Of a stretch of 64,000 nucleotides of DNA, positions 35,548 through 43,349 are shown in pieces. Each line of letters starts with the position of its first letter. The first letter of the stretch is position 1. The translations under genes and the position numbers were made by a program. The notes beneath the pieces were generated by a model. It was not told where the DNA came from. It ran no database searches and was given only the letters and a program-made list of their open reading frames with translations. The stretch covers positions 14,280 through 78,279 of the forward strand of contig JBAYVU010000012.1 of assembly GCA_041674385.1 (NCBI GenBank), in the 5' to 3' direction. Source of the DNA: JACRAR01 sp041674385 (GTDB lineage Bacteria; Pseudomonadota; Gammaproteobacteria; Burkholderiales; Rhodocyclaceae).

Positions 35548-36495
35548 ATGGAAGCAGAAAAAGAATGCGCATCATCCCTGAACGATGATCGCGGGATTGT
35601 CTTCAACATCCAACGTTTTTCTGTTCATGACGGGCCTGGAATAAGAAGCACGGTCTTTCTAAAAGGCTGTCCCCTTAGGTGCCCATGGTGCCAGAACCCC
35701 GAATCGATAAAAAACATGGCCGAAATTATTGTCAGGGATGTCAAATGCATCAAGTGTGCCAAATGCGCCTCTATCTGCCCGCAAGAGGCAATTTCGGTAA
35801 CTCAGGAAGAGCGGCTTATCGATTGGGCGAAATGCGATTACTGTTTGAAGTGCGCCGAGGTTTGCCCTTCGAAATCAATCGAGGTCAGCGGAGAGTACCG
35901 GACTGTAGACGAGGTACTCCAAGAGGTAATGAAAGATTCCAGTTACTACCGCAGATCAAGCGGCGGCATGACCGTCTCGGGAGGGGAACCGCTAGTCCAG
36001 TGGCGATTTACCCGGTCACTACTGCAAAAAGCCAGAGCGAAAGGTCTGCACACTGCCCTGGACACGACCGGTTATGCCAACTGGGAAGTATTGGATGAAG
36101 TACTAAACCACACCAGCCTGGCCCTTTATGATGTCAAGCATATCGATTCGGCAAAACACAAAGAGGCGACCGGGGTGCCTAACGAAAGAATCCTGGAGAA
36201 TCTAGAAAAGACGGCGAGAAAGGGGAGAACGAAAATATGGATAAGATACCCCGTCATTTCCGGCTTCAATGATTCCGAAGAAGAACTGAAAGAGCTTTGC
36301 AGGTTTGCCCGCACGCTGGGGCAAACGGTTGAAAAGATATCCTTGCTGCCCTTTCACAAATTTGGCGAATTAAAGTATTGCGCTACGGGAAAGACATCTC
36401 CTTATCAAGATGTTCCACCTTGTAGCGAGGAACAGATTGGCGAATTAAAAAGGCTGATCGAGACCAACGGTCTCAAGGTGGACGTGAGAAGGTAA
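35548..36495 (+). CDS. Glycyl-radical enzyme activating enzyme (radical SAM)
   Basis: A 315-aa radical SAM protein that should install the radical on Gly838 of the upstream enzyme. The SAM cluster is Cys41-x3-Cys45-x2-Cys48 (GCPLRCPWC) and GGEP lies at 145-148. Between them are two ferredoxin-type clusters, Cys67/70/73/77 and Cys96/99/102/106 (CIKCAKCASICP, CDYCLKCAEVCP). Such an insert is typical of activases for glycerol dehydratase, choline lyase, arylacetate decarboxylase and benzylsuccinate synthase, and absent from PFL activase. An AAGGG site precedes the ATG. Confidence 0.93.
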   Translation: MEAEKECASSLNDDRGIVFNIQRFSVHDGPGIRSTVFLKGCPLRCPWCQNPESIKNMAEIIVRDVKCIKCAKCASICPQEAISVTQEERLIDWAKCDYCLKCAEVCPSKSIEVSGEYRTVDEVLQEVMKDSSYYRRSSGGMTVSGGEPLVQWRFTRSLLQKARAKGLHTALDTTGYANWEVLDEVLNHTSLALYDVKHIDSAKHKEATGVPNERILENLEKTARKGRTKIWIRYPVISGFNDSEEELKELCRFARTLGQTVEKISLLPFHKFGELKYCATGKTSPYQDVPPCSEEQIGELKRLIETNGLKVDVRR

Positions 36496-36549
36496 AGAAT
36501 TATTGTTCGATGGCACGACGACTGTCGGTCTACCAGCCATCGTCCCGGC

Positions 36550-38154
36550 TCAAGGCGTGACAAGAATATCGACGGAGCTTGTCGCGGCGGCGGGGTTAAT
36601 CGATTTGAACTGGTTCACAATCTCATCCAGCGAGTGCCCGATCGGCCGCAGATCCGCAATCCCGCTGACCAGCCTGGGGATAACCAGTTCATGGTCGGCG
36701 GCGATGCAGACCACGCGTTCCTGCCCGGCCTGGTCAAACCTTATGCGGAAACCGCTCCTGGGCAATTTCATGCTGGCTCCTCCCACCAGAGAGGGATCGG
36801 CATGAAACTGATTAGGGAAAATTCGCGCGGTGTCTCCAGTCGCATCCTGGTAGAAACAATACACCGAACCTGTGCTACTCAAGGAAAGGCTCAAATTCAG
36901 GAACTCGCCGATCTTGTAAGCGGGTTTGCTTCCCCGATCGCTTTCAAACGCAATCCGGAAGGGGGCCGGCTTTGGCGCTGACGCCGACGCTACGGCCGCC
37001 CCTGCCGCAGCGACAGCCGGGCCAGACGACACGGACGACGCAGGCAGCGCTGCGAGGGCGTTTTGGCTATCGTCGAGCAAACTGCCATATAGCTCGAAAT
37101 TGACGCTGCCATCGGCGATCAGGCCGGTTTGGGCCTGATATTCCGCGATTGCCGTCTTGAGCGCATCGTTCATGATCCCGTCGAGCGGGCCGTGGTAGCG
37201 GTTCATTTTCCCGCCAAGTTTGCGCTGGATGAACAGGACCCTGTCTTTCCCGGCAAGGGTATCGTAGTACTCGCGCGCCTGGTCGCCAAAGAGGGGATTG
37301 CTCAGATCGTTGTCCAGACATCGCCAATAAGGAACCTGGGTAAGCTTGCCCAGCGTTTCGATCGCGCTGAGCTCGAGCAAATTCCGTGTCGCTGCGCCGA
37401 AACCTTCCGAGCGGCTCATGTCGAGATTGAAGCTCAAGCCGATTTTTCCGAGCTGACCGCCACCTTCATCCGACTTGCCTTGCTTGATGATGACCAAGGT
37501 GTTTGAGGTACTGGTGGTCGGAAGGATCCTTCGCGTTGCGGCTACGCCTATGCTTAGGTCCATGCCAATCATATCGAAGGATTGATCGGTGGATGCCCCG
37601 TAATCGAAGGAGTCCTCCTTGTTTGCGCCAAAGGAAAGCGGTATCGATGAACCCGCCCCCTTGTTGCGACGCACGACATTGTCGTCCATCTGGGTGATCG
37701 AGCCGCGCAGATAGTAGTCCGGCACTTTCCTGTTCTGGTCGCCCATGGCGTCGAACATGCTTTTGAGATCGTCCCCCTGGCTGTGGAAATCGATGAACTC
37801 GAAGGCGTTGCTTTTCAGGGTCATCCTGGAGATGGCGGTGATCAGCATTTCCTTGGTTCCCGCCCTGACTTTGCCGGTCTCGTCGGGGATGCCTGCCGAG
37901 GTAATGACGATGGTCGGTCTGCCATAAGCCAGGAACAGTTCGTCCATGCAGCGCAAGGCCGGGGAGAAATTTGTCACGGTCTTCATTGCCGGTCTCTTGG
38001 GAGCCGCTGCCGAAGTGGCTTCCGCCGCGACATCTGCGGCTGCCGCCGGTGCTGCGCACCAGCACGCTACAAGAGCGGCCAGCAATGACGAGTGCATCCG
38101 TGCTGATGCCGACACGAACAAACCCCGGCAAGAGGAAACGGACGGCATGAACAT
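36550..38154 (-). CDS. CsgG-like/peptidoglycan-binding/DUF4384 envelope protein
   Basis: A 534-aa exported protein, probably a lipoprotein: the N-terminus from MFMPSVSS contains two Arg and the lipobox LVAC (Cys31), with GGGGAG upstream of the ATG. Signal peptidase I cleavage after the Ala-rich stretch is the alternative. The first half resembles a CsgG/HfaB-type fold (FLAYGRPTIVITSAGI, MLITAISRMTLKSNAFEFIDF, YYLRGSITQMDDN). A peptidoglycan-binding-like helix bundle follows (LFIQRKLGGKMNRYHGPLDGIMNDALKTAIAEYQ), then a DUF4384 domain (AYKIGEFLNLSLSLSSTGSVYCFYQDATGD). The exact role is unknown. Confidence 0.75.
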   Translation of the reverse strand: MFMPSVSSCRGLFVSASARMHSSLLAALVACWCAAPAAAADVAAEATSAAAPKRPAMKTVTNFSPALRCMDELFLAYGRPTIVITSAGIPDETGKVRAGTKEMLITAISRMTLKSNAFEFIDFHSQGDDLKSMFDAMGDQNRKVPDYYLRGSITQMDDNVVRRNKGAGSSIPLSFGANKEDSFDYGASTDQSFDMIGMDLSIGVAATRRILPTTSTSNTLVIIKQGKSDEGGGQLGKIGLSFNLDMSRSEGFGAATRNLLELSAIETLGKLTQVPYWRCLDNDLSNPLFGDQAREYYDTLAGKDRVLFIQRKLGGKMNRYHGPLDGIMNDALKTAIAEYQAQTGLIADGSVNFELYGSLLDDSQNALAALPASSVSSGPAVAAAGAAVASASAPKPAPFRIAFESDRGSKPAYKIGEFLNLSLSLSSTGSVYCFYQDATGDTARIFPNQFHADPSLVGGASMKLPRSGFRIRFDQAGQERVVCIAADHELVIPRLVSGIADLRPIGHSLDEIVNQFKSINPAAATSSVDILVTP

Positions 38155-38394
38155 GGAACTCCCCGGATAAGCCATAAAAGCCTCACAATAACCAGGCAAA
38201 TCATTCAACATAATACGGCGTTGGAGCCATAGCCTACCATCAGTAGGCCTATAGCGACAATGGGAATCATGGGGAATGTCAAACCAACCGGTTTTTCAAA
38301 GGTGTTGCGCGAGAGTATCCTTGATATTGACCAACTTCTGGCGACCGCCAGCAGCATGTTCATGTCATTTGGAAAGGGAACGGCAATCACATGA
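38098..38394. other. Leader of the envelope protein gene and chrA truncation point
   Basis: This span covers the alternative N-terminus of the envelope protein and about 240 bases of AT-richer DNA up to the truncated chrA. A TTGAT-ATTG-ACCAA sequence (38322-38335) differs by one base from an FNR-type site. A 61-codon minus-strand frame (38205-38390) has no ribosome binding site and is not supported. Confidence 0.5.
38322..38335. promoter_or_regulatory. FNR/DNR-like site
   Basis: TTGATATTGACCAA matches TTGAT-N4-ATCAA with one mismatch. It lies about 170 bases upstream of the envelope protein start, farther than usual for class II activation. The role is uncertain. Confidence 0.3.
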
Positions 38395-38868
38395 ACGACA
38401 CTGTTGTGGCTGGTTCCGGTGGGCCTGCTGATGGCAATCTACGGCTGGGAGCACACCCTGACGCAGATGAGCTGGTTCTTCACCAAGGCCGCGCTGCTGA
38501 CCTTCGGCGGCGCTTACGCCGTGCTCCCCTATATCTACCAAGGAGCAGTGGGGCATTATGCCTGGCTCACGCCGACGCAGATGATCGACGGTCTGGGGCT
38601 GGGGGAAACCACGCCGGGACCGCTGATCATGGTAGTGGCCTTCGTCGGCTTCGTCGGCGGCTACGTCAAGGCGGTATTCGGTCCGGACACCCTGTTCCTC
38701 GCCGGAGCGGTCGCGGCTTCATTGGCCACATGGTTCACCTTCCTGCCCTCCTTCGTTTTCATCCTCCTGGGCGGGCCGCTTGTCGAGACCACACACAACG
38801 ACCTGAAGTTCACCGCGCCGCTGACCGCCATCACGGTGGCCGTGATCGGCCTGATCCTCAAAGTTTGA
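38395..38868 (+). pseudogene. chrA: Chromate transporter ChrA, C-terminal fragment
   Basis: The open frame encodes about 157 residues that match only the second CHR domain of a long-chain chromate transporter: LWLVPVGLLMAIYG, FFTKAALLTFGGAYAVLPYIYQGAV, GLGLGETTPGPLIMVVAFVGFVGGY. In full-length ChrA this block follows a complete N-terminal CHR domain of about 200 residues, which is absent. An in-frame TGA stands at 38392-38394, immediately upstream. The nearest possible start is a TTG at 38404 without a ribosome binding site. Most likely a decaying remnant; a functional short CHR protein is less likely. It ends 2 bases from the convergent glycosyltransferase gene. Confidence 0.75.
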
Positions 38869-38870
38869 GC

Positions 38871-39944
38871 TTATTCGGCAAGCATCCGGGAGAGCCAGAC
38901 GCAGGCCTGGTCTATTCCGGAGGGAAGGGGCCGGGGCGGGGGTGAAGCTTGCCACATTTCTTCCAAGCGGCAGGCAAAAGCACCGGAGCTGGCTTCGGCC
39001 CGGGTAATTTCGACGCATCGATTGTGCTCTCGCAGCCACTCGACCAAAGCGGGCTGTTCCGGCCAATCCGGACGCCCCAAATACAGCACCGGAACACCAT
39101 TGCAAGCGGACTCGGCAAAACTGCCGTAGCCGGTTTTGGTGATCAGGGCGTCTGCGCTGGCAAGCATGGCGGCGAAGGGAGTGCTTTTATCATATACGCT
39201 GATGTCATCCCTGACGGCTTGCCAGTCGTCCGCGACCAGCCAGCGCACACCGGACAGCCGGGGCCAGTGCGTCACCGGCAGGCGATGCTCGATCCCTCCC
39301 AAGCCGACCAGCACCCAGCGTTCCGTCAGCGGCAGTCCCAGGCGCTCGGCGATTTGCAGGCGTTGCGAAGTTATCACGGCGGCAACGGGTCCGATGGGGT
39401 GCAGGTTGTGCAATGCCACCATCGGCATGCCGGGGGTAATGCGCAGAAAGGCGCTGGCGCCGCGGTAGGCGGACAGCATCTCGTCGTAAATCGCGCCAGC
39501 CCAGGCCTCCTTGCCAAAATAATGCGCGAACAAGTCGGCCCAGTTCAGGGAGCACATCGCCACGGCGGGTATGCCGGCCCGGGCGGCGCCCGCCAGCGGC
39601 AGATAAGCCACATTGCTGAGCACCAGATCGGGTTGTCTCCGCCGCAGAAAATCGGCTTCGGCCGCGACGGCCTGGAACCAGTTGCCGTGCCGCTCCCGGT
39701 AGCGTGAGGCGCTGCCGGCCAGATCGATGTCCAGCGCGTCTCGCATGACATAACCGAAGTCGGGTTCGGCCGGAATGAATTCGAACGGCACGGCGATGCG
39801 CGCCGCAAGACGGTCGGGCGGCAGGCCGCTGCGCACAGTGATTCGCAATTCAGGCCGGGCCCGCTGCAGGGCGTTCAAGACGGGAGCGGTCTGGGCAAGG
39901 TGGCCCAGACCGTGGGCCGAAATGTCGACGAACAGTTCCGGCAT
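38871..39944 (-). CDS. MGT/MurG-like glycosyltransferase
   Basis: A 357-aa GT-B fold protein from MPELFVDISAHGLGHLAQTAPVLNAL, whose HGLGHLAQ loop is the N-terminal glycine motif of GT28/GT1-type transferases. The C-terminal nucleotide-sugar site appears as LASADALITKTGYGSFAESACNGVPVLYLGRPDWPEQPALVEWL. It lies 11 bases downstream of metZ on the same strand and is probably co-transcribed. Acceptor and donor are unknown. Minus-strand frames joining it with metZ sequence are out of frame with metZ. Confidence 0.82.
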   Translation of the reverse strand: MPELFVDISAHGLGHLAQTAPVLNALQRARPELRITVRSGLPPDRLAARIAVPFEFIPAEPDFGYVMRDALDIDLAGSASRYRERHGNWFQAVAAEADFLRRRQPDLVLSNVAYLPLAGAARAGIPAVAMCSLNWADLFAHYFGKEAWAGAIYDEMLSAYRGASAFLRITPGMPMVALHNLHPIGPVAAVITSQRLQIAERLGLPLTERWVLVGLGGIEHRLPVTHWPRLSGVRWLVADDWQAVRDDISVYDKSTPFAAMLASADALITKTGYGSFAESACNGVPVLYLGRPDWPEQPALVEWLREHNRCVEITRAEASSGAFACRLEEMWQASPPPRPLPSGIDQACVWLSRMLAE

Positions 39945-39955
39945 AAGAGAGCCTG

Positions 39956-41125
39956 TCAGGCCAGCCCGCGCGCCAGATCCCTCTCTATGTCGGTCACGGC
40001 TTCCAAGCCCACCGCGATTCTCAGCAGTCCTTCGGTAATCCCCGAAGCGGCGCGCGCCTCCGGGCTGATGCGGCCGTGGGTGGTGCTGGCCGGATGAGTG
40101 ATGGTGGTCTTGGTGTCGCCGAGATTGGCGGTAATGGAAAGCAGCTTGCAATGATCGACCACGCGCCATGCCGCATCCCGCCCGCCGGCCACCTCGAACG
40201 AAAGAATGGCACCGCCGCTGGCCTGCTGACGCAACGCCAGGGCATGCTGGGGGTGGGAGGGCAAACCGGGATAGAACACCCGCGCCACGCGCGGCTGCGC
40301 TTCCAGCCAGCGTGCCAGTTCGAGCGCGTTGGCCGACTGTGCCTGCATGCGGACCTTGAGTGTCTCGATCCCCTTCAGGATGACCCAGGCATTGAATGGC
40401 GACAGCGTCGGCCCGGTGGTGCGCAGGAACTTGAAGACTTCCTCGGTCAAGGCCTGGCTGCCGCACACGGCGCCGCCGAGGACGCGGCCTTGGCCGTCGA
40501 GATACTTGGTGGCCGAATGGATGACCAGATCGGCGCCAAGTTCCAGCGGCCGCTGCAACGCCGGCGTGCAGAAGCAATTGTCCACCGCCAGCAGCGCGCC
40601 GGCGGCATGCGCCACCTGCGCCAGCGCGGCGATGTCGAGCACTTCGGTGAGCGGGTTCGAAGGCGTCTCGATGAACAGCAGCCGGGTATTCGGCCGCAGC
40701 GCCGCGCGGAAAGCGGCGGGGTCGCCGCCGTCGATGAAATCCGTCTCGATACCGAACTTCGGCAGGATGGTGCCGAGCATCTGCTGGGTGGCGCCGAAGA
40801 TGCTGCGCGAGGCGACGATGTGGTCGCCGCCCTTGAGCAAGGCCATGATCATGGCCAGGATCGCCGCCATGCCCGAGGCGGTGGCGATGCATCCCTCGGC
40901 ACCCTCCAGTGCCGCGAGCCGCTGTTGCAGCATGGTGACGGTTGGGTTGGTGAAACGGGCATAGACATTGCCCGGCTGCTCTCCCGAAAAACGCGCGGCG
41001 GCCTGTGCCGCGCTGTCGAATACGAAGCTGGAGGTCAGGTAGAGCGCTTCGGAATGCTCGTTGAACTGGCTGCGCTCCTGCCCGGCCCGCACTGCCAGGG
41101 TTTCGAAAGAATAATCGTCGTTCAT
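39956..41125 (-). CDS. metZ: O-succinylhomoserine sulfhydrylase
   Basis: PLP enzyme of the Cys/Met metabolism family, 389 aa from MNDDYSFETLAVRAGQERSQFNEHSEALYLTSSF. The PLP lysine is in IHSATKYLDGQGRVLGG, with SGMAAILAMIMALLKGGDHIVASRSIFGAT upstream. The family distinction (homoserine ester sulfhydrylase rather than cystathionine synthase) rests on similarity to MetZ and on its usual position next to purF in betaproteobacteria. A SAM-II-like riboswitch and a terminator in its leader support a role in methionine synthesis. The ATG at 41125 has GAGAGACC upstream. Confidence 0.93.
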   Translation of the reverse strand: MNDDYSFETLAVRAGQERSQFNEHSEALYLTSSFVFDSAAQAAARFSGEQPGNVYARFTNPTVTMLQQRLAALEGAEGCIATASGMAAILAMIMALLKGGDHIVASRSIFGATQQMLGTILPKFGIETDFIDGGDPAAFRAALRPNTRLLFIETPSNPLTEVLDIAALAQVAHAAGALLAVDNCFCTPALQRPLELGADLVIHSATKYLDGQGRVLGGAVCGSQALTEEVFKFLRTTGPTLSPFNAWVILKGIETLKVRMQAQSANALELARWLEAQPRVARVFYPGLPSHPQHALALRQQASGGAILSFEVAGGRDAAWRVVDHCKLLSITANLGDTKTTITHPASTTHGRISPEARAASGITEGLLRIAVGLEAVTDIERDLARGLA

Positions 41126-41153
41126 GCTGGTCTCTCCAACTCTCCAACTCTCC

Positions 41154-41195
41154 AAAATAAAAACCCGGTCAGCATTGCTTCCACGCGGACCGGGT
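41154..41195 (-). terminator. Intrinsic terminator in the metZ leader
   Basis: On the minus strand ACCCGGTC (41195-41188) pairs with GACCGGGT (41170-41163) around a 17-base loop, followed by TTTTATTTT. It stands between the SAM-II-like aptamer and the metZ start, so it can act as the expression platform of a riboswitch. Confidence 0.85.
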
Positions 41196-41201
41196 CTGGT
41201 T

Positions 41202-41250
41202 CGCTTTAGCTGGATTTGTTAAGCGCCCGCAAGCTGAATCAACTCGGCGC
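41202..41250 (-). ncRNA. SAM-II-like riboswitch aptamer upstream of metZ
   Basis: On the minus strand the leader has GCGCC (41250-41246) pairing with GGCGC (stem P1), a loop with TTGATTCAGCTTGC, and the 3' segment TTAACAAATCCAGCTAAAGCG. GATT in the loop can pair with AATC in the 3' segment to form the H-type pseudoknot of SAM-II (metA/SAM-alpha) riboswitches, and GCTAAAG at the 3' end is the conserved tail. Position before metZ and the following terminator strengthen the call. The class is mainly known from alphaproteobacteria, so covariance scoring is desirable. Confidence 0.72.
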
Positions 41251-41298
41251 AAAACGAAAGTTACACGGCAGGAACAACGGCGTCAACGCCGTCGCCTC

Positions 41299-42822
41299 TC
41301 ACTCGGTGGTCACCAGGTTGAGATCGAGTTGGGCGCCGTCGCTCTCCTCGTCGTGGCGCCGCGAATTCGCGCCACGTGCCGACTCGACGCTCGACAGGTA
41401 TTCGACGGTCACATCGCCGGTAATGTAGTGGCCGTCGAAACAGGATGTCTCGTAGTGGCCGATGCCCGGATTGACTGCCCGCAAAGCCGCCTTGAGATCG
41501 TCCAGGTCCTGATAGATCAGCGCATCCGCGCCAATCTCACGGCGAATCTCTTCATCGGAACGACCGCTGGCTATCAATTCGGCGCGCGTCGGCATATCGA
41601 TGCCATAAACATTGGCGTAGCGTACCGGCGGCGCCGCCGAGGCGAAATAGACATGGCGCGCGCCGGCCTCGCGCGCCATCATGACGATCTCCCGGCTGGT
41701 GGTGCCGCGCACGATCGAATCGTCGACCAGCAGGACATTCTTGCCCTTGAACTCCATCCCGATCGCATTGAGTTTCTGGCGCACCGATTTGCTTCGCTGG
41801 GTATGCCCCGGCATGATGAAGGTGCGGCCGATGTAGCGATTCTTGACGAATCCCTCGCGGTAGGGGAGGTTGAGACGCTTGGCCAGTTCCATCGCCGCCG
41901 GACGGCTCGAATCGGGGATGGGAACGACCGTGTCGATCTCCAGATGCGGCATGGTGTGCTTGATTTTCTCGGCGAGATATTCGCCCATCTTCAGGCGCGT
42001 CGCATACACCGAGATGCCGTCGATCAGCGAGTCGGGGCGGGCCAGGTAAACAAATTCGAATATGCATGGCGCATGCATGGTGCGTTCGGCGCACTGGCGG
42101 CTAACGAAGTTGCCGCTGGTATCGATCAGCACGGCTTCGCCCGGCGCGACATCGCGCAAGATCTTGAAGCCGAGCGTATCGAGCGCGACGCTCTCCGATG
42201 CGACCATGTATTCCGTGGCGGTTTCGGTCTGGTGACGGCCGATGATCAAAGGCCGGATGCCATAGGGATCGCGGAATGCCAGCAGGCCGTAGCCGGCAAT
42301 CATTACCACCACGGCATAGGCGCCGCGCACGCGCCGGTGCACGCCGGTCACGGCGCGGAAAATGATTTCGGCATCGACCTGGTACTTGGTCGAGGCGGCT
42401 TGCAGCTCATGCGCCAACACGTTCAACAGCACCTCGGAATCGGAGTTGGTGTTCATATGGCGCAGGTCCTGCAGGAACATGTCCTGCTTAAGCTGCGTGG
42501 CGTTGGTCAGGTTGCCGTTGTGCGCCAGCATCAGCCCGAACGGCGAATTGACGTAGAACGGCTGGGACTCGGCGGCGTTGTCGGCGGAGCCGGCGGTCGG
42601 GTAGCGGCAATGGCCGATGCCCCAGTTGCCGGTCAGGTTGATCATGTTGCGGGTGCGAAAGACATCGCGCACCAGCCCCGGCCCTTTGTGCATGTGGAAA
42701 CGGCCGGATTCGGCGGTTGCTATGCCGGCAGCATCCTGACCGCGATGCTGCAGCACTTGCAGTCCATCATAGAGCAGCTGATTGACAGGCGTCGTTGCGA
42801 CCACCCCGATAATTCCACACAT
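41299..42822 (-). CDS. purF: Amidophosphoribosyltransferase
   Basis: First enzyme of purine synthesis; transfers glutamine-derived NH3 to PRPP. The 507-aa protein begins MCGIIGVV, so Cys2 is the glutaminase nucleophile after Met removal. The glutaminase domain includes LQHRGQDAAGIA and GHCRYPTAG. The phosphoribosyltransferase domain shows KNVLLVDDSIVRGTTSREIV, the PRPP-binding motif. It follows cvpA by 11 bases. The larger minus-strand frame reaching 43311 is an out-of-frame shadow of cvpA. Confidence 0.98.
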   Translation of the reverse strand: MCGIIGVVATTPVNQLLYDGLQVLQHRGQDAAGIATAESGRFHMHKGPGLVRDVFRTRNMINLTGNWGIGHCRYPTAGSADNAAESQPFYVNSPFGLMLAHNGNLTNATQLKQDMFLQDLRHMNTNSDSEVLLNVLAHELQAASTKYQVDAEIIFRAVTGVHRRVRGAYAVVVMIAGYGLLAFRDPYGIRPLIIGRHQTETATEYMVASESVALDTLGFKILRDVAPGEAVLIDTSGNFVSRQCAERTMHAPCIFEFVYLARPDSLIDGISVYATRLKMGEYLAEKIKHTMPHLEIDTVVPIPDSSRPAAMELAKRLNLPYREGFVKNRYIGRTFIMPGHTQRSKSVRQKLNAIGMEFKGKNVLLVDDSIVRGTTSREIVMMAREAGARHVYFASAAPPVRYANVYGIDMPTRAELIASGRSDEEIRREIGADALIYQDLDDLKAALRAVNPGIGHYETSCFDGHYITGDVTVEYLSSVESARGANSRRHDEESDGAQLDLNLVTTE

Positions 42823-42833
42823 CGTCAGACCAC

Positions 42834-43334
42834 CTATCCGTATCGAATCCGTTGCGCCACTTGCGGCGGCAGCCAGGGCTTGGATGCCAGCACTGCGGTT
42901 TCCAGCGGCGGCGCTAGTATAGCTTCCCGCCACCAGCCTTGGCGCGGCAATTCCGTCATGCCGCCGATCAATACGCCTGCCAGGATGATCGCCAAACCGC
43001 GCGCCAAGCCAAACAGCATGCCGAGAAAACGATCCACCAACCCCAAGCCCACCATACGCAGCAAGCGCGTCAGGAAAAAGCGTACCACACCAAACAACAG
43101 CAATGTCGCCACAAACACTGCCGCGAAACCCAGCATCTGCCGCAAAGCCGGGTCGCGCAACCAGGCGGACAGGATTTCCGCCGCTGTCCCGCCCCACATA
43201 CGCGCGGCGAAGAAGCCTGCCAGCCACGCCAGCAAAGCCAGCGTTTCGCTGACGACGCCGCGCCACAAACCGAGCAGTGCAGACAAGGCGATCACCGCCA
43301 GCGCTGCGCAATCAAATACCGCAAAACCCATCAT
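42834..43334 (-). CDS. cvpA: CvpA-family membrane protein
   Basis: Inner-membrane protein of 166 aa with four hydrophobic helices. It begins MMGFAVFDCAALAVIALSALLGLWRGVVSETLALLAWLAGFFAARMWG, the family N-terminus, and has DRFLGMLFGLARGLAIILAGVLIG in the third/fourth helix. cvpA adjacent to purF is conserved across proteobacteria; the biochemical role is not settled. It lies 15 bases downstream of dedD. Confidence 0.95.
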   Translation of the reverse strand: MMGFAVFDCAALAVIALSALLGLWRGVVSETLALLAWLAGFFAARMWGGTAAEILSAWLRDPALRQMLGFAAVFVATLLLFGVVRFFLTRLLRMVGLGLVDRFLGMLFGLARGLAIILAGVLIGGMTELPRQGWWREAILAPPLETAVLASKPWLPPQVAQRIRYG

Positions 43335-43349
43335 TCGATGCTGGCGATT

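Noticed and set aside
38205..38390. 61-codon minus-strand frame with a hydrophobic C-terminus
   Set aside because: GTG start without ribosome binding site, no recognisable family and AT-rich leader position; not enough to call a gene.
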